Origin: Collinsella aerofaciens
GTDB lineage: Bacteria; Actinomycetota; Coriobacteriia; Coriobacteriales; Coriobacteriaceae
Assembly (NCBI RefSeq): GCF_015561195.1
Contig: NZ_JADMSU010000014.1
Location: forward strand, 1-41,420
Direction: 5' to 3'
Length of the DNA: 41,420 nucleotides
A program made the translations under genes and the position numbers. Numbering within the stretch: position 1 is the stretch's first letter; every line of letters starts with the position of its first letter. Of the stretch, positions 32,475 through 41,160 are shown one piece after another. Under the pieces are notes generated by a model. That model ran no database searches. It saw nothing but the letters and a program-made list of their open reading frames with translations, and was not told where the DNA came from.

Positions 32475-32648
32475 TTTGTTTAAACGTCATGCTTTTGTTA
32501 CAAGTTGGTTACATCGCTGGTTTTCAGCTATTCCTCGCTAAACATAATTAGTTTGACCATCTTAGAAAACAGATACAGGCACAGCATTCACTAATACCGA
32601 TTTAAATCGGATAAGAACCTGCTTGACTCTTCGATATTTTGTTTAAAC
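32475..32648. promoter_or_regulatory. Palindromes upstream of the mannose PTS operon
   Basis: The AT-rich gap 32375-32761 holds no gene. TTTGTTTAAAC occurs twice as a direct repeat (32475-32485 and 32638-32648), each containing the palindrome GTTTAAAC. Between them is the 14-base perfect palindrome CCGATTTAAATCGG (32597-32610). These look like regulator binding sites for the PTS operon. On the minus strand CTATAC near 32426 is a possible -10. No regulator gene is adjacent. Confidence 0.45.
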
Positions 32649-32704
32649 AGACGTGACTTGACTAATTTCGTTAGTTATGCTCTAGCAAACCGTCAAAAAA
32701 GAAT

Positions 32705-32758
32705 AGTCATTGGGGACGTTCTTTAATGACTAGTCGTTTAAGAACGTCCCCAATGACT
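32705..32758. repeat. 19-bp perfect inverted repeat downstream of hypA
   Basis: AGTCATTGGGGACGTTCTT (32705-32723) and its exact complement (32740-32758) flank 16 bases. The right arm ends four bases before the hypA stop codon. The 15 bases TCTTTAATGACTAGT at 32720-32734 recur at 29082-29096, also at the end of a minus-strand gene. It may be a terminator for hypA or a dispersed repeat insertion. Confidence 0.7.
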
Positions 32759-32761
32759 AAG

Positions 32762-33187
32762 TTAGGCGATGTGGAGGGGGTTGGCGGCGTCGACGGCGTC
32801 AGGAGCAGCGGGACCATCAGGGGTAGCGTCTGCCAGGTTCTCGTCGGGGGTCTCGATCTGCTTGATCATGACATCCTGGCCCTGCAGCAGATAAGTCTCG
32901 CCGCTACCGCAATGGGGACAGGTCTTTCCGTACTCGACCGTCGCGTAGTCGCGGCCGCACGCCTCGCAATGTGTCACGGCCTCAACGGGCTCCACGATAA
33001 GCTCCGAGCCCTCGGTGATAGGCTTTTTATCTGCTGCCCAGCGCCAAGCGTCGAGCAGCAAGTCGGGAACGACGCCCGAGACCTCGCCCAGCAGCAACGT
33101 CACGCTCGAAACGCGACGCACGCCATTGGCGCGAGCCACATTCTCAACATCGCGAATGATGTGATAGACGATTCCGAGCTCGTGCAC
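32762..33187 (-). CDS. hypA: HypA/HybF-type nickel insertion protein
   Basis: This 141-residue protein begins with the HypA hallmark (start)-H-E-L, where the second-residue His binds nickel. It carries the zinc site CEAC and CPHC around residues 76 and 93. HypA delivers nickel to NiFe-hydrogenase maturation. The GTG start at 33187 follows AAGGA by eight bases. The C-terminus has an extra acidic Ala/Pro/Asp-rich tail of about 25 residues. No hydrogenase or other hyp gene is in this window; it lies 35 bases downstream of a large flavoprotein gene and probably shares its transcript. Confidence 0.9.
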   Translation of the reverse strand: MHELGIVYHIIRDVENVARANGVRRVSSVTLLLGEVSGVVPDLLLDAWRWAADKKPITEGSELIVEPVEAVTHCEACGRDYATVEYGKTCPHCGSGETYLLQGQDVMIKQIETPDENLADATPDGPAAPDAVDAANPLHIA

Positions 33188-33222
33188 TTTTATATTCCTT
33201 CCGCCGTTCCCGTTATGACTAC

Positions 33223-36000
33223 TTACTTGCGACCGAATTTGATCTTGATGGCACGCTTGAGTGCATACTTGCCCAGGCTGGGGAGCTTTTGCTCGTATTT
33301 GACCATCGTTGAGCACTCGGGGCGGTCGCGATCCAGATGGATGGCGTCGAACGCGCACTTGGTGGTGCACAGGCCACAGCCGATGCACTTGTTGGGGTCG
33401 ACGATCGAGGCGCCGCAGCCCAGGCAGCGGGCGGTCTCGGCGCGCACCTGCTCTTCGGTAAAGGTCTCGACGTACTCGCTAAACGGCGCGGCCTTCTCGC
33501 GCTCGCGGTCCACGTGGGCAACCTCGCGGCTCGCGTTGTCGTAGCTCTCGATCACGACATCGTCGCGGTCGAGCGCGGTGTAGCGGCGCTGGTTGCGGCC
33601 GATGGTGAGCGTGGACCCCGGCTGCACAAAGCGGTGGATGGACACGGCGGCCTCGTGACCGGCGGCGATGGCATCGATGGCAAAACTCGGACCGGTGTAG
33701 ACGTCGCCGCCCACAAAGATGTCTGGCTCGGCGGTCTGGTAGGTCTGAGGATCGGCAAGGGCACCCTGACCGCGGCCAAGCTCCACCTTGGAGCCAGCCA
33801 GCAGGTCGCCCCACACAATGGACTGGCCGATGGACATGACCACGCGGTCGGCATCGACACGACGCAGGTCGTTCTCGTCGTACTCGGGCGCAAAACGGCC
33901 CTCGTCGTCAAAGACACGCGCGCAGCGCTTGAAGGTGATGCCGCGCACATGACCGGCCTCGTCCAGGTGAACCTCCTTGGGGCCCCAACCGCAGCTGATG
34001 TGCGCGCCGTCCTCGATGGCCTCGCGACGCTCCTCCTCGCTGGCGGGCATCTGGGCCTCACTCTCCAGGCAGAACATCTCAACGTGCTCGGAACCCAAAC
34101 GGCAGGCGTTGCGCGCGACATCGATAGCAACGTTGCCGCCGCCCACCACAATGGTGCGGCCGGGCAGCGCGTCGATCTTGCCGCTGTTAACCTCGCGAAG
34201 GAAGTCGACGGCCACGGTCACTTCCTCGGCATCCTCGCCCGGAATACCGGCAAGGCGGCCGCCCTGGCAGCCGATGGCAACGTAGAAGGCCTTAAAGCCC
34301 TGCTCGCGCAGCTCATCGAGCGTCACGTCACGGCCGACCTCCACGCCATAGCGGAACTCGGCGCCCATCAGGCGAATGATCTCGACCTCAGCCTCGATAA
34401 CGTCCTTTTCCAGCTTAAAGCTGGGAATGCCATAGGTGAGCATGCCGCCCGGGCGCTCGTTCTTCTCGAACACGACGGGCTTGTAGCCCTTCTCGGCAAG
34501 ATAGAAAGCACAGGACAGGCCAGCCGGGCCGGCACCGATGATGGCAATCTTCTGATCGAAGCCGCCGGCGCGCGTCGGCGTCACCACGGACGGGACATAG
34601 CGGGTCGCGGCATCCAGATCGCGCTGGGCGATAAACTTCTTGACCTCGTCGATAGCCACGGCGGCGTCCACACGGCCGCGGGTGCAGGCATCCTCACAGC
34701 GGCGGTTGCACACACGGCCGCAGATAGCGGGCAGCGGGTTCTCGCGCTTGATGAGCGCCAACGCCTCGTCATAGCGGCCCTGCGCCGCGAGCTTCAAATA
34801 GCCCTGAACGGCAACGTGCGCGGGGCAGGCCGTCTTGCAGGGCGCGGTGCCGGACTCATGCGTCTCGATGCGGTTGTCGTTGCGGTAGTTGGGCGACCAC
34901 TTGGTGTGGTCCCACTTGGTGGCATCGGGCAGCTCCTGGCGCGGATACTCGGGCACCTGTCCGCCGGCCTTTTTGCTACAGAGCTTCTGGCCCAGCTTAG
35001 CGGCGCCGGCCGGACACACCTCAACGCAGCGACCGCAGGCCACGCACTTGTCCTTCTCGACCTTGGCGACGTAGGCCGAGCGCGACAGGTTGGGCGTGTT
35101 GAACAGTTGCGAGGTGCGCAGGGCGTAGCACACGTTGACGTTGCAGTTGCAGATGGCGAAGATCTTGTTCTCGCCGTCGATATTGGTGATCTGGTGCACA
35201 AAGCCGTTGTCCTCGGCCTGGCGCAAGATGTCGTAAACCTCGTCGCGGGTCACGTAATGGCCACGATCGGTCTCAACCACGTAGTCGGCCATATCGCCCA
35301 CGGCGATGCACCAATCGGCCGGGTCGTCGGCGCAGCCCTCACCCATCACGCGACGGCTCGCGCGGCAGCTGCAGGTGCTAGCGGCATATTTGCCATCGTA
35401 TTTGTCGAGCCAATGCTCGATATGCTCGATCGGCACCGAGGTGCTCGCCGCGTCGATAGCCTTCTCGACCGGAATGACATGCATACCGATACCGGCGCCT
35501 CCGGGCGGCACCATCGGCGTGGCGCGGGACAGCGGTCCCTTGGACGCCTGCTCAAAGAACTTGGCATAGACCGGATGCTCCTCGAGCTGGCTCACGCGCA
35601 TGTTGAGAAACTCAGCGGAACCCGGCACCAGCATGGGCAGCACCCACTGCTTGGCGCGCTCGGGGTTTTCCCAGTTGTACTCGAGCAGACCCGTGTAGCT
35701 CATGTCGTCGAGCATCTTCTCGATATCGGCTTCGGGCATGCCGGTGAGCTTGACCATCTCGGGCAGCGTATAGGGACGGCGCATCTTCATCTTGCAGAGC
35801 ACTTCGGCCTGCTCGTCGGTTGCGGCCTCGGCAAACGACCAGTACTCGTAGCCCAGCAGCTCGTCGCGATGCAGCAGACGGTTGGTGCAGTGCTCGCACA
35901 GCTTGACGATTGCCTCGCGCGGATGCTCCGGCAGCGGCGGCACAAACTCCGCGCCGATATCGGGCTCGGTGTAACTAATCCCCGGTCCGTTGAGAATCAT
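33223..36000 (-). CDS. GltD-like FAD/NAD(P) oxidoreductase with Fe-S clusters
   Basis: This is a 925-residue cytoplasmic iron-sulfur flavoprotein. The N-terminal third (to about 310) has Cys-rich patches (CEHCTNR, CSCRASRR, CNCNVNVC) and belongs to no family I can name. A ferredoxin-type motif CVACGRCVEVCP follows at about 318-329. Then comes a GltD-type module: Cys-rich entry domain (ICGRVCNRRCEDAC), FAD site GAGPAGLSC near 485 and NAD(P) site GGGNVAIDVA near 618. Two further cysteine clusters (CLGCG and CIGCGLCTTKC) lie near 860-890. It would pass electrons between NAD(P)H and an unknown partner. ATG 36000 follows GAAGGGA. It is divergent from a TetR gene. Confidence 0.88.
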   Translation of the reverse strand: MILNGPGISYTEPDIGAEFVPPLPEHPREAIVKLCEHCTNRLLHRDELLGYEYWSFAEAATDEQAEVLCKMKMRRPYTLPEMVKLTGMPEADIEKMLDDMSYTGLLEYNWENPERAKQWVLPMLVPGSAEFLNMRVSQLEEHPVYAKFFEQASKGPLSRATPMVPPGGAGIGMHVIPVEKAIDAASTSVPIEHIEHWLDKYDGKYAASTCSCRASRRVMGEGCADDPADWCIAVGDMADYVVETDRGHYVTRDEVYDILRQAEDNGFVHQITNIDGENKIFAICNCNVNVCYALRTSQLFNTPNLSRSAYVAKVEKDKCVACGRCVEVCPAGAAKLGQKLCSKKAGGQVPEYPRQELPDATKWDHTKWSPNYRNDNRIETHESGTAPCKTACPAHVAVQGYLKLAAQGRYDEALALIKRENPLPAICGRVCNRRCEDACTRGRVDAAVAIDEVKKFIAQRDLDAATRYVPSVVTPTRAGGFDQKIAIIGAGPAGLSCAFYLAEKGYKPVVFEKNERPGGMLTYGIPSFKLEKDVIEAEVEIIRLMGAEFRYGVEVGRDVTLDELREQGFKAFYVAIGCQGGRLAGIPGEDAEEVTVAVDFLREVNSGKIDALPGRTIVVGGGNVAIDVARNACRLGSEHVEMFCLESEAQMPASEEERREAIEDGAHISCGWGPKEVHLDEAGHVRGITFKRCARVFDDEGRFAPEYDENDLRRVDADRVVMSIGQSIVWGDLLAGSKVELGRGQGALADPQTYQTAEPDIFVGGDVYTGPSFAIDAIAAGHEAAVSIHRFVQPGSTLTIGRNQRRYTALDRDDVVIESYDNASREVAHVDREREKAAPFSEYVETFTEEQVRAETARCLGCGASIVDPNKCIGCGLCTTKCAFDAIHLDRDRPECSTMVKYEQKLPSLGKYALKRAIKIKFGRK

Positions 36001-36093
36001 GGTTGTCCCTTCTCTTGCCGCAGCCCGACGAGGCCGCGGCGCCCCTCTTTTTTTGCAGGCCGGGCATGCCCCCATGCCGTTCACCCGCCATTG

Positions 36094-36131
36094 TTGACAT
36101 TGTGTCAAAAATAGTATTGACGAACCGTCAA
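36094..36131. promoter_or_regulatory. Paired operator-like dyads between flavoprotein and tetR
   Basis: TTGACATTGTGTCAA (36094-36108) and TTGACGAACCGTCAA (36117-36131) are dyads with the same TTGAC half-site, 23 bases apart centre to centre, in the 190-base gap between the divergent genes. They are strong candidates for TetR-family binding sites. TTGACG may also serve as a -35. Confidence 0.65.
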
Positions 36132-36189
36132 CAATATTCAAGACTGTTAGGCGAACGGTCAGGCAAAAGAGGATGAAAGGCGGCAAAAC

Positions 36190-36852
36190 ATGGGCGACAA
36201 CACAGCAGATACCTCTGTGGTCGATGCCGTCCCCGCATCCGATAGCGCGGCAAAGCGTCTGACGGGCGACGAACGCCGTCGCGAGATCCTCGATGCCGTG
36301 CGCACCGTAAGCTCCGAGTTGGGCGTGTCCCACCTATCGGTATCGGCCGTGACCAAGCGAGCAGGCTGCACGCGTTCATTGTTCTACCACTACTTTGCCG
36401 ATATGGACGCCGCCGTCACCGCTGTTATGGACGAGGCGATCGACGGCTTTATCTCCGAACTCGAGCAGTGGAACGCCGGCCGCACGGTTGGCGACATCGA
36501 AGGCGCACTCGACACCGTCGCCCCGCTCTTTAAGCGCCTGGTCGCCAGCGGCCACGAGCTGCCGAGTACGCTCACCTCAAGCAGTGGCGCGCTCTACGGC
36601 GGCTTTTTACACAACGTGGTCCAGCGTGTGGCGCAGTATATCTGCAACACCACCGTGGTGGATTTTGTCGCCCATCATGAGCTACGCATCGACCATGTCT
36701 ACGAGACGTTCTACACCCTCATCATGGGGTTGTTGATGTATATCCGCACGCACCCCGATGTGCCCGACGAGACGGTCAAGGAAATCATCGCCTCGACACT
36801 CCACATCGAGGGCTATACCGCCAAGTATCCGGAGCGCAAGCCCCAGGACTGA
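36190..36852 (+). CDS. TetR-family transcriptional regulator
   Basis: This 220-residue regulator has an N-terminal helix-turn-helix (about 28-75: RREILDAVRTVSSELGVSHL, AVTKRAGCTRSLFYHYF) and a helical ligand-binding domain. The first 25 residues are an acidic extension. It is divergent from the iron-sulfur flavoprotein gene, with two dyad sites between them, so it most likely controls that gene and itself. It also reads toward the DUF5692 membrane protein 60 bases further on, with which it may be co-transcribed. The ligand is unknown. Confidence 0.93.
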   Translation: MGDNTADTSVVDAVPASDSAAKRLTGDERRREILDAVRTVSSELGVSHLSVSAVTKRAGCTRSLFYHYFADMDAAVTAVMDEAIDGFISELEQWNAGRTVGDIEGALDTVAPLFKRLVASGHELPSTLTSSSGALYGGFLHNVVQRVAQYICNTTVVDFVAHHELRIDHVYETFYTLIMGLLMYIRTHPDVPDETVKEIIASTLHIEGYTAKYPERKPQD

Positions 36853-36915
36853 CGACATTTGGCCAAACTGCCCGCGATCGGAAGAGGGGCCGCGGGCGTG
36901 TGAAAGGAGAGCAGC

Positions 36916-37923
36916 ATGCTGTTCGATGTTTGGGGTAGCGATACCCTTATCCACTGGGCCGGCTGGGCCATGGTCTTTATTGGCCTGATCGTGCTCAACG
37001 AGGTCGGCCGCCGCACCAAGCTGGGCGCGGCCATCATCTTTGGCGTGGCTCCGCTGGCCATGACCATCTACTGCGTCGCCATCGCCGTCGGCGTTTCGCA
37101 GGGCGCCGAGTGGGCGCTCACCAACCCCACCCATGTGTACCAGAACAGCTGGTTCCACTACGCCAAGGTATACGCGGCGCTTGCCGGTTGCTGGGGCTTC
37201 ATCGCCATTAAGTATCAGTGGGGCAAGATCGGCAAGGCGCACTGGTTCCGCGCATGGCCGTTTGTGATCGTCGCCATCAACATCATGATCGCCGTCGTGT
37301 CCGACTTCGAGAGCGCCTATCACTTCTTTGTCCTGGGCCAGTCCACTTGGGTCACCTCCGAGGGCGCCACGCAGCTCGCCGGTTGGAATAACGTGTTCAA
37401 CGGCATCGCCGGAATCATCAACATCTTCTGCATGACCGGTTGGTGGAGCGTCTACGCCTCCGAGGACAAGACCGACATGCTGTGGCCCGACATGACCTGG
37501 GTCTACATCATCGCCTACGACATCTGGAACTTCTGCTACACCTACAACTGCCTGCCCACCCACTCCTGGTTCTGCGGCTTTGCGCTGCTGCTGGCGCCCA
37601 CCGTCGCCGCCTTTATCTGGAACAAGGGCGGCTGGATCCAGAACCGCGCCTTTACGCTTGCTATTTGGTGCATGTTTGCCCAGGTGTTCCCCTACTTCCA
37701 GGAGGAGTCCATCTTTGTGACCCACTCCACACTCGACCCCGGCGCCGCCACCGCGGTCTCCATCGCCGCGCTGATCGCCAACGTCGCCGCGATCATCTAC
37801 ATCGCCTACCGCGCCAAGAAGCTCGGCCGCAATCCCTACAAGCAGGATGTCTTTGAGGGCACCAGCGATTGGGAGAAGGCTACCGCTCGCCGCGCCAAGG
37901 TGGATTACGCACACGCCGAATAA
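36916..37923 (+). CDS. DUF5692 family membrane protein
   Basis: This 335-residue polytopic protein has about nine hydrophobic helices and many Trp, Tyr and His residues. Patterns such as WNFCYTYNCLPTHSWFCGFA and FPYFQEESIFVTHST fit the DUF5692 family, whose function is unknown. AAAGGAG lies five bases before ATG 36916. It follows the TetR gene and ends at a strong terminator. Transport or a membrane redox role are possible, but nothing in the sequence decides. Confidence 0.8.
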   Translation: MLFDVWGSDTLIHWAGWAMVFIGLIVLNEVGRRTKLGAAIIFGVAPLAMTIYCVAIAVGVSQGAEWALTNPTHVYQNSWFHYAKVYAALAGCWGFIAIKYQWGKIGKAHWFRAWPFVIVAINIMIAVVSDFESAYHFFVLGQSTWVTSEGATQLAGWNNVFNGIAGIINIFCMTGWWSVYASEDKTDMLWPDMTWVYIIAYDIWNFCYTYNCLPTHSWFCGFALLLAPTVAAFIWNKGGWIQNRAFTLAIWCMFAQVFPYFQEESIFVTHSTLDPGAATAVSIAALIANVAAIIYIAYRAKKLGRNPYKQDVFEGTSDWEKATARRAKVDYAHAE

Positions 37924-37994
37924 CATGCCCGGCGCAAACGCCGCTTGAATGTGAAGCAGCATAGCCGGCTCCGCGCAATGCAACGTATTGCATG

Positions 37995-38034
37995 CCCCCG
38001 GAAAGCGATTTGCCCGCTTTCCGGGGGCTTTTTG
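37995..38034 (+). terminator. Rho-independent terminator
   Basis: CCCCCGGAAAGC/GCTTTCCGGGGG (37995-38006/38016-38027) is a 12-bp perfect stem followed by CTTTTTG. It ends the tetR-DUF5692 transcript. Confidence 0.93.
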
Positions 38035-38164
38035 TTGTTGCGCGCATCCACGCACACATTCAAAACCTCTCGCACAGATAAAATCAGATTTCCGATCGCC
38101 TGACAGCTCTATATGACCCTGTTTTTGGGTACATTGTTGTTCCGATATTGAGCTTGGGGGATAT

Positions 38165-39667
38165 ATGAAAGATGAGACGATGGGCCAAGAGGATGCGGCC
38201 CAAGATGCAGAAGCATGCGCCGAGGCCCTGGAGAGCCTAGACCAGATCGCGCTGGCCGAGATTGCGTTTGACGATTCGAGCGTTGATGTGCAGGATGAGC
38301 CGGAGATCGAGGCGCAGCCCGATGATCAGGATGCAAAAGACGATGGCGCCGCGCCCACCGAAGACGAGGCGAGGCACGAGGAATCCGAATGCGAGGCCGA
38401 CGACCAGCCCAAATCCGACACGAGCGAGGAAACCATCTTGCTCGACAGCTTGCCGGCCGAAGATTCGCTGACCCGCGAGCTCCCTGGCTTAGGCTCCGCG
38501 CCTGCCGTGGACGAGACCATCGCCATGGGCGATATTCCCCTGCCGTCCGTTCCCTCGGCACGCGAGGCCGAGGTTCGTCATCGCAAGATGTCGCCCAAGC
38601 GCCGCAATCTGATGGTCGCTGGCGTTGTGGCCGTCGCGCTCGTCGCCGGCGGCGCAGGCTATGCTGCCTGGAACGGATATCAGCAAGAGCAGGCTGCCGC
38701 TGTCGCCGCCAGTGCACACACGATGATGTCGGTGCAGATTGGCGTGCATGCCACGGGCCTCGACTGCTCAACTGGCTCCAAGATTCCCGTACAGGTGAGC
38801 GGGCAGGATTCCGACGGTTCTTCTGTGAGCGAAACGCTCTATGTTGACGAGCACGGCCGTGGCATCAAACTGCTACCCGGCGATTACACGCTCTCCATTG
38901 CCGCCTCCCCCATCGCGTCCGACGGCACCGTCTATACCGTGCCGACCACCAAGGCGCAGGTCACGATCAAGAGCGACGGACAGGATCTGAGTGCCCAGGC
39001 CACCTTTAAGCTCAAGGTGCCTTCGGCCGACACGGTGACTGACGACCAGATCGATGCCGCCGCCAAGCATGCCGAGGAGGGAGGCACGAGCTCCGCCGCG
39101 GCTGCCAAAGTGCTCCAGCAGGCGGCAACCGCACGGCGCGACGCCGCCGTCAATGCCGTGAGCGCGCAAAAGGCACAGGCAGCCCGCGATGCTGACGCTC
39201 GCCACAAGGCAACCGACCTCTACCAGCTCGATATCCCCGTCGAGTGGTACGGCAAGGTCGAGACTTGGCAAAATGGCAGCACGCTATGCATCTATCTTGC
39301 CGGCGACAGCGATACGCCGATTGTGGCGCTCGTCGCGGTGCGCGAGGGCGAGAGCTTTACGCCCGATGAGGGCGATACGGTTTTGGGTGCGGCCAATCTA
39401 GGCAACGGTTATACCGTCTACGCCAGCGGCCCCGTCTATCCGTACGTGGTGCCCCAGACCATCAACGGACGGACGCAGAATCCCGTGTCAACCTACCCCA
39501 TGGACACGGCCATTGAGCTTGTCGAGCTCACGACCGGTAACCGCTACACCTATAGCCAGATCAAGAACGTACTGGTCGGCAAAGACGGCAAGGCAGACGC
39601 CGCGACCAAACTTGAGACCGACTACCTCGCGCAGATCCTGCTGCCGAGTATCAAAGCCCAGGACTAG
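38165..39667 (+). CDS. Bitopic membrane protein of unknown function
   Basis: The product has 500 residues. Residues 1-145 are a strongly acidic, disordered cytoplasmic part (Asp/Glu/Ala-rich, net negative). One membrane helix follows at about 148-170 after the basic KMSPKRRN. The rest is outside, with an Ig-like or carboxypeptidase-regulatory-type beta region (180-280), an Ala-rich helix (about 295-345) and a C-terminal domain (345-500). GGGGG precedes the ATG by four bases. The acidic Ala/Pro cytoplasmic part resembles the extension of the phosphatase in the left arm, which may only reflect style. No function can be named. Confidence 0.8.
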   Translation: MKDETMGQEDAAQDAEACAEALESLDQIALAEIAFDDSSVDVQDEPEIEAQPDDQDAKDDGAAPTEDEARHEESECEADDQPKSDTSEETILLDSLPAEDSLTRELPGLGSAPAVDETIAMGDIPLPSVPSAREAEVRHRKMSPKRRNLMVAGVVAVALVAGGAGYAAWNGYQQEQAAAVAASAHTMMSVQIGVHATGLDCSTGSKIPVQVSGQDSDGSSVSETLYVDEHGRGIKLLPGDYTLSIAASPIASDGTVYTVPTTKAQVTIKSDGQDLSAQATFKLKVPSADTVTDDQIDAAAKHAEEGGTSSAAAAKVLQQAATARRDAAVNAVSAQKAQAARDADARHKATDLYQLDIPVEWYGKVETWQNGSTLCIYLAGDSDTPIVALVAVREGESFTPDEGDTVLGAANLGNGYTVYASGPVYPYVVPQTINGRTQNPVSTYPMDTAIELVELTTGNRYTYSQIKNVLVGKDGKADAATKLETDYLAQILLPSIKAQD

Positions 39668-39740
39668 CCTGGCGCAGCAAGGTGCTCCCCAACCGTGATG
39701 AAGGAGCCAGGAAGTCCTGACCCCACAGGTCCATAGATGA

Positions 39741-41093
39741 TTAGGCAAGGAGCCACTTCCATGCGGGCGTAACGTGTACCACACCGTGCTCGCATGGAAC
39801 ATCGGTCTGTTCATCCATGGTAACGATTGCCGACTCGCCAAGATCAAACTGGGCCATCGAGGCATCAAGCGCGGCAATTTCGCGCTCGCGCGTTTTCTCA
39901 CTTGCCATATCCGTACTCACCTGAATCAGGCTATAAGCCCGCATGAGAAGCGCGTCCCCAGCCACAAAGTCCACCTCATGGCTTTTGCTCTTCTCTTTGA
40001 TTAGCAGGCGGCAGACCGAGCCGGTCCTCACCGCGGGAGTCCTTCTTCTTAGCGCATTGAACACTGCGGTCTCGAGCCTCTGGCCCTGGTCCAATGCCGA
40101 TGCGGGAGAGAATGCTCCAAACATCGCAGGGTCGACAGCGTAGACCTTAGACGCAGACCGCATGTTATTTGCCAGTGAACGCGTGAACTCCGGCACAGAA
40201 AATAACAGGTAGGCGTCCTCATAATACTCAAGTAAATCGCTGAGCGAATTACGACTGACGGGTATCTGTCTGCTCTTGAACTCGTTGTACACTTTGTTCA
40301 CTGACAGCTCTCGTCCCGAAGATGCCATACACCGCGTCAAGAACAGCGATGCCAGGCGAGGGTTCTTGACGTCGTAACGTTCAACGACGTCCATGGCGAC
40401 CGTTCGCGAAGCATATTCCTGTAGCAGCTGAATCGCGTCTGCAGGCGTCTGCTCAAGTGTCGCAATGAATCCCCCTCGTTCAAGATACCCGATCAGATGA
40501 TGCCGAAGCAGCGCTGCATCGCTCGGGGAAAAGGTCGCATCTGGCTCGGGAACGCTCCCCGTCTTATATCGAACGTATTCCGAAAAACTCAACGGAAAAA
40601 GCTCTCGCACAAGAGAACGACCCCTGAACTCGCTCTTAAGTTCTGAGGACAGCATCTTGGAAGAAGATCCCGTCACATAGACGGTCGCTTTCTCCGTATC
40701 GACTACACGCCGCAGAAACGCACCCCATTCGGGAATTTCCTGGATCTCGTCAAAGAAAATGTAAGCGCCCTCGGTTCGAGCAGCAGGATACAGCGCATAG
40801 AACGTGTCGAGCACGTCCGCCAGCAGCGATGGCTCATACGGGCGCAAGCGCTCATCCTCAAAATTGAAGTAAAGCATCCGGTCAAGCTCGACGCCCCGGC
40901 TCTGAAGCCGCCGCATCTCCTGATACAGGCGATACGTCTTTCCACAACGGCGGGCCCCCACAATCACATTTACGATGTTGTCGCGCTTTGGCTCCTGTGG
41001 GTTTCCTAGATCAAGGTCTCGCTCAAAGACCTGCGGAACCCCCTGCTGTTCAAAGTCCTTTATTTTCTGGGCGATCAAGTCGTTGAATGCCAT
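39741..41093 (-). CDS. AAA_14/DUF4143 ATPase
   Basis: This 450-residue protein has Walker A GARRCGKT at 46-53, Walker B FFDEIQEIP with Asp115-Glu116, and a sensor-like TGSSSKML near 142-149. A C-terminal DUF4143 domain contains a restriction-endonuclease-like pattern ending in EVDFV (about residue 370). This architecture is widespread and duplicated in bacteria, often with strain-variable distribution; its role is unknown. Candidates are mobile-DNA or defence functions. An inverted repeat over the promoter (41103-41160) suggests self-control. ATG 41093 is preceded by TTGGAGAATC. Confidence 0.9.
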   Translation of the reverse strand: MAFNDLIAQKIKDFEQQGVPQVFERDLDLGNPQEPKRDNIVNVIVGARRCGKTYRLYQEMRRLQSRGVELDRMLYFNFEDERLRPYEPSLLADVLDTFYALYPAARTEGAYIFFDEIQEIPEWGAFLRRVVDTEKATVYVTGSSSKMLSSELKSEFRGRSLVRELFPLSFSEYVRYKTGSVPEPDATFSPSDAALLRHHLIGYLERGGFIATLEQTPADAIQLLQEYASRTVAMDVVERYDVKNPRLASLFLTRCMASSGRELSVNKVYNEFKSRQIPVSRNSLSDLLEYYEDAYLLFSVPEFTRSLANNMRSASKVYAVDPAMFGAFSPASALDQGQRLETAVFNALRRRTPAVRTGSVCRLLIKEKSKSHEVDFVAGDALLMRAYSLIQVSTDMASEKTREREIAALDASMAQFDLGESAIVTMDEQTDVPCEHGVVHVTPAWKWLLA

Positions 41094-41102
41094 GATTCTC
41101 CA

Positions 41103-41160
41103 ATCTTGCTCTCTAGCTAATCAAAATTATAGCGATTCTTGATTAATTAGAGAGCAAGAT
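41103..41160 (-). promoter_or_regulatory. Promoter inside a long inverted repeat
   Basis: ATCTTGCTCTCTA (41103-41115) and its exact complement TAGAGAGCAAGAT (41148-41160) enclose a TATAAT reading toward the ATPase gene (minus strand, 41131-41126). The inner bases TAATC/GATTA extend the match. A dyad around the -10 is typical of an operator. Confidence 0.65.

Noticed and set aside
30518-32551. Long plus-strand open frame opposite the PTS genes
   Set aside because: It is antisense to three well-recognised PTS genes and has a composition typical of a mirrored frame.
33337-36114. Long plus-strand open frame opposite the flavoprotein gene
   Set aside because: Its product is His/Ala/Gly-rich without motifs, while the minus strand has complete FAD, NAD(P) and Fe-S motifs. 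High GC keeps the antisense frame open.
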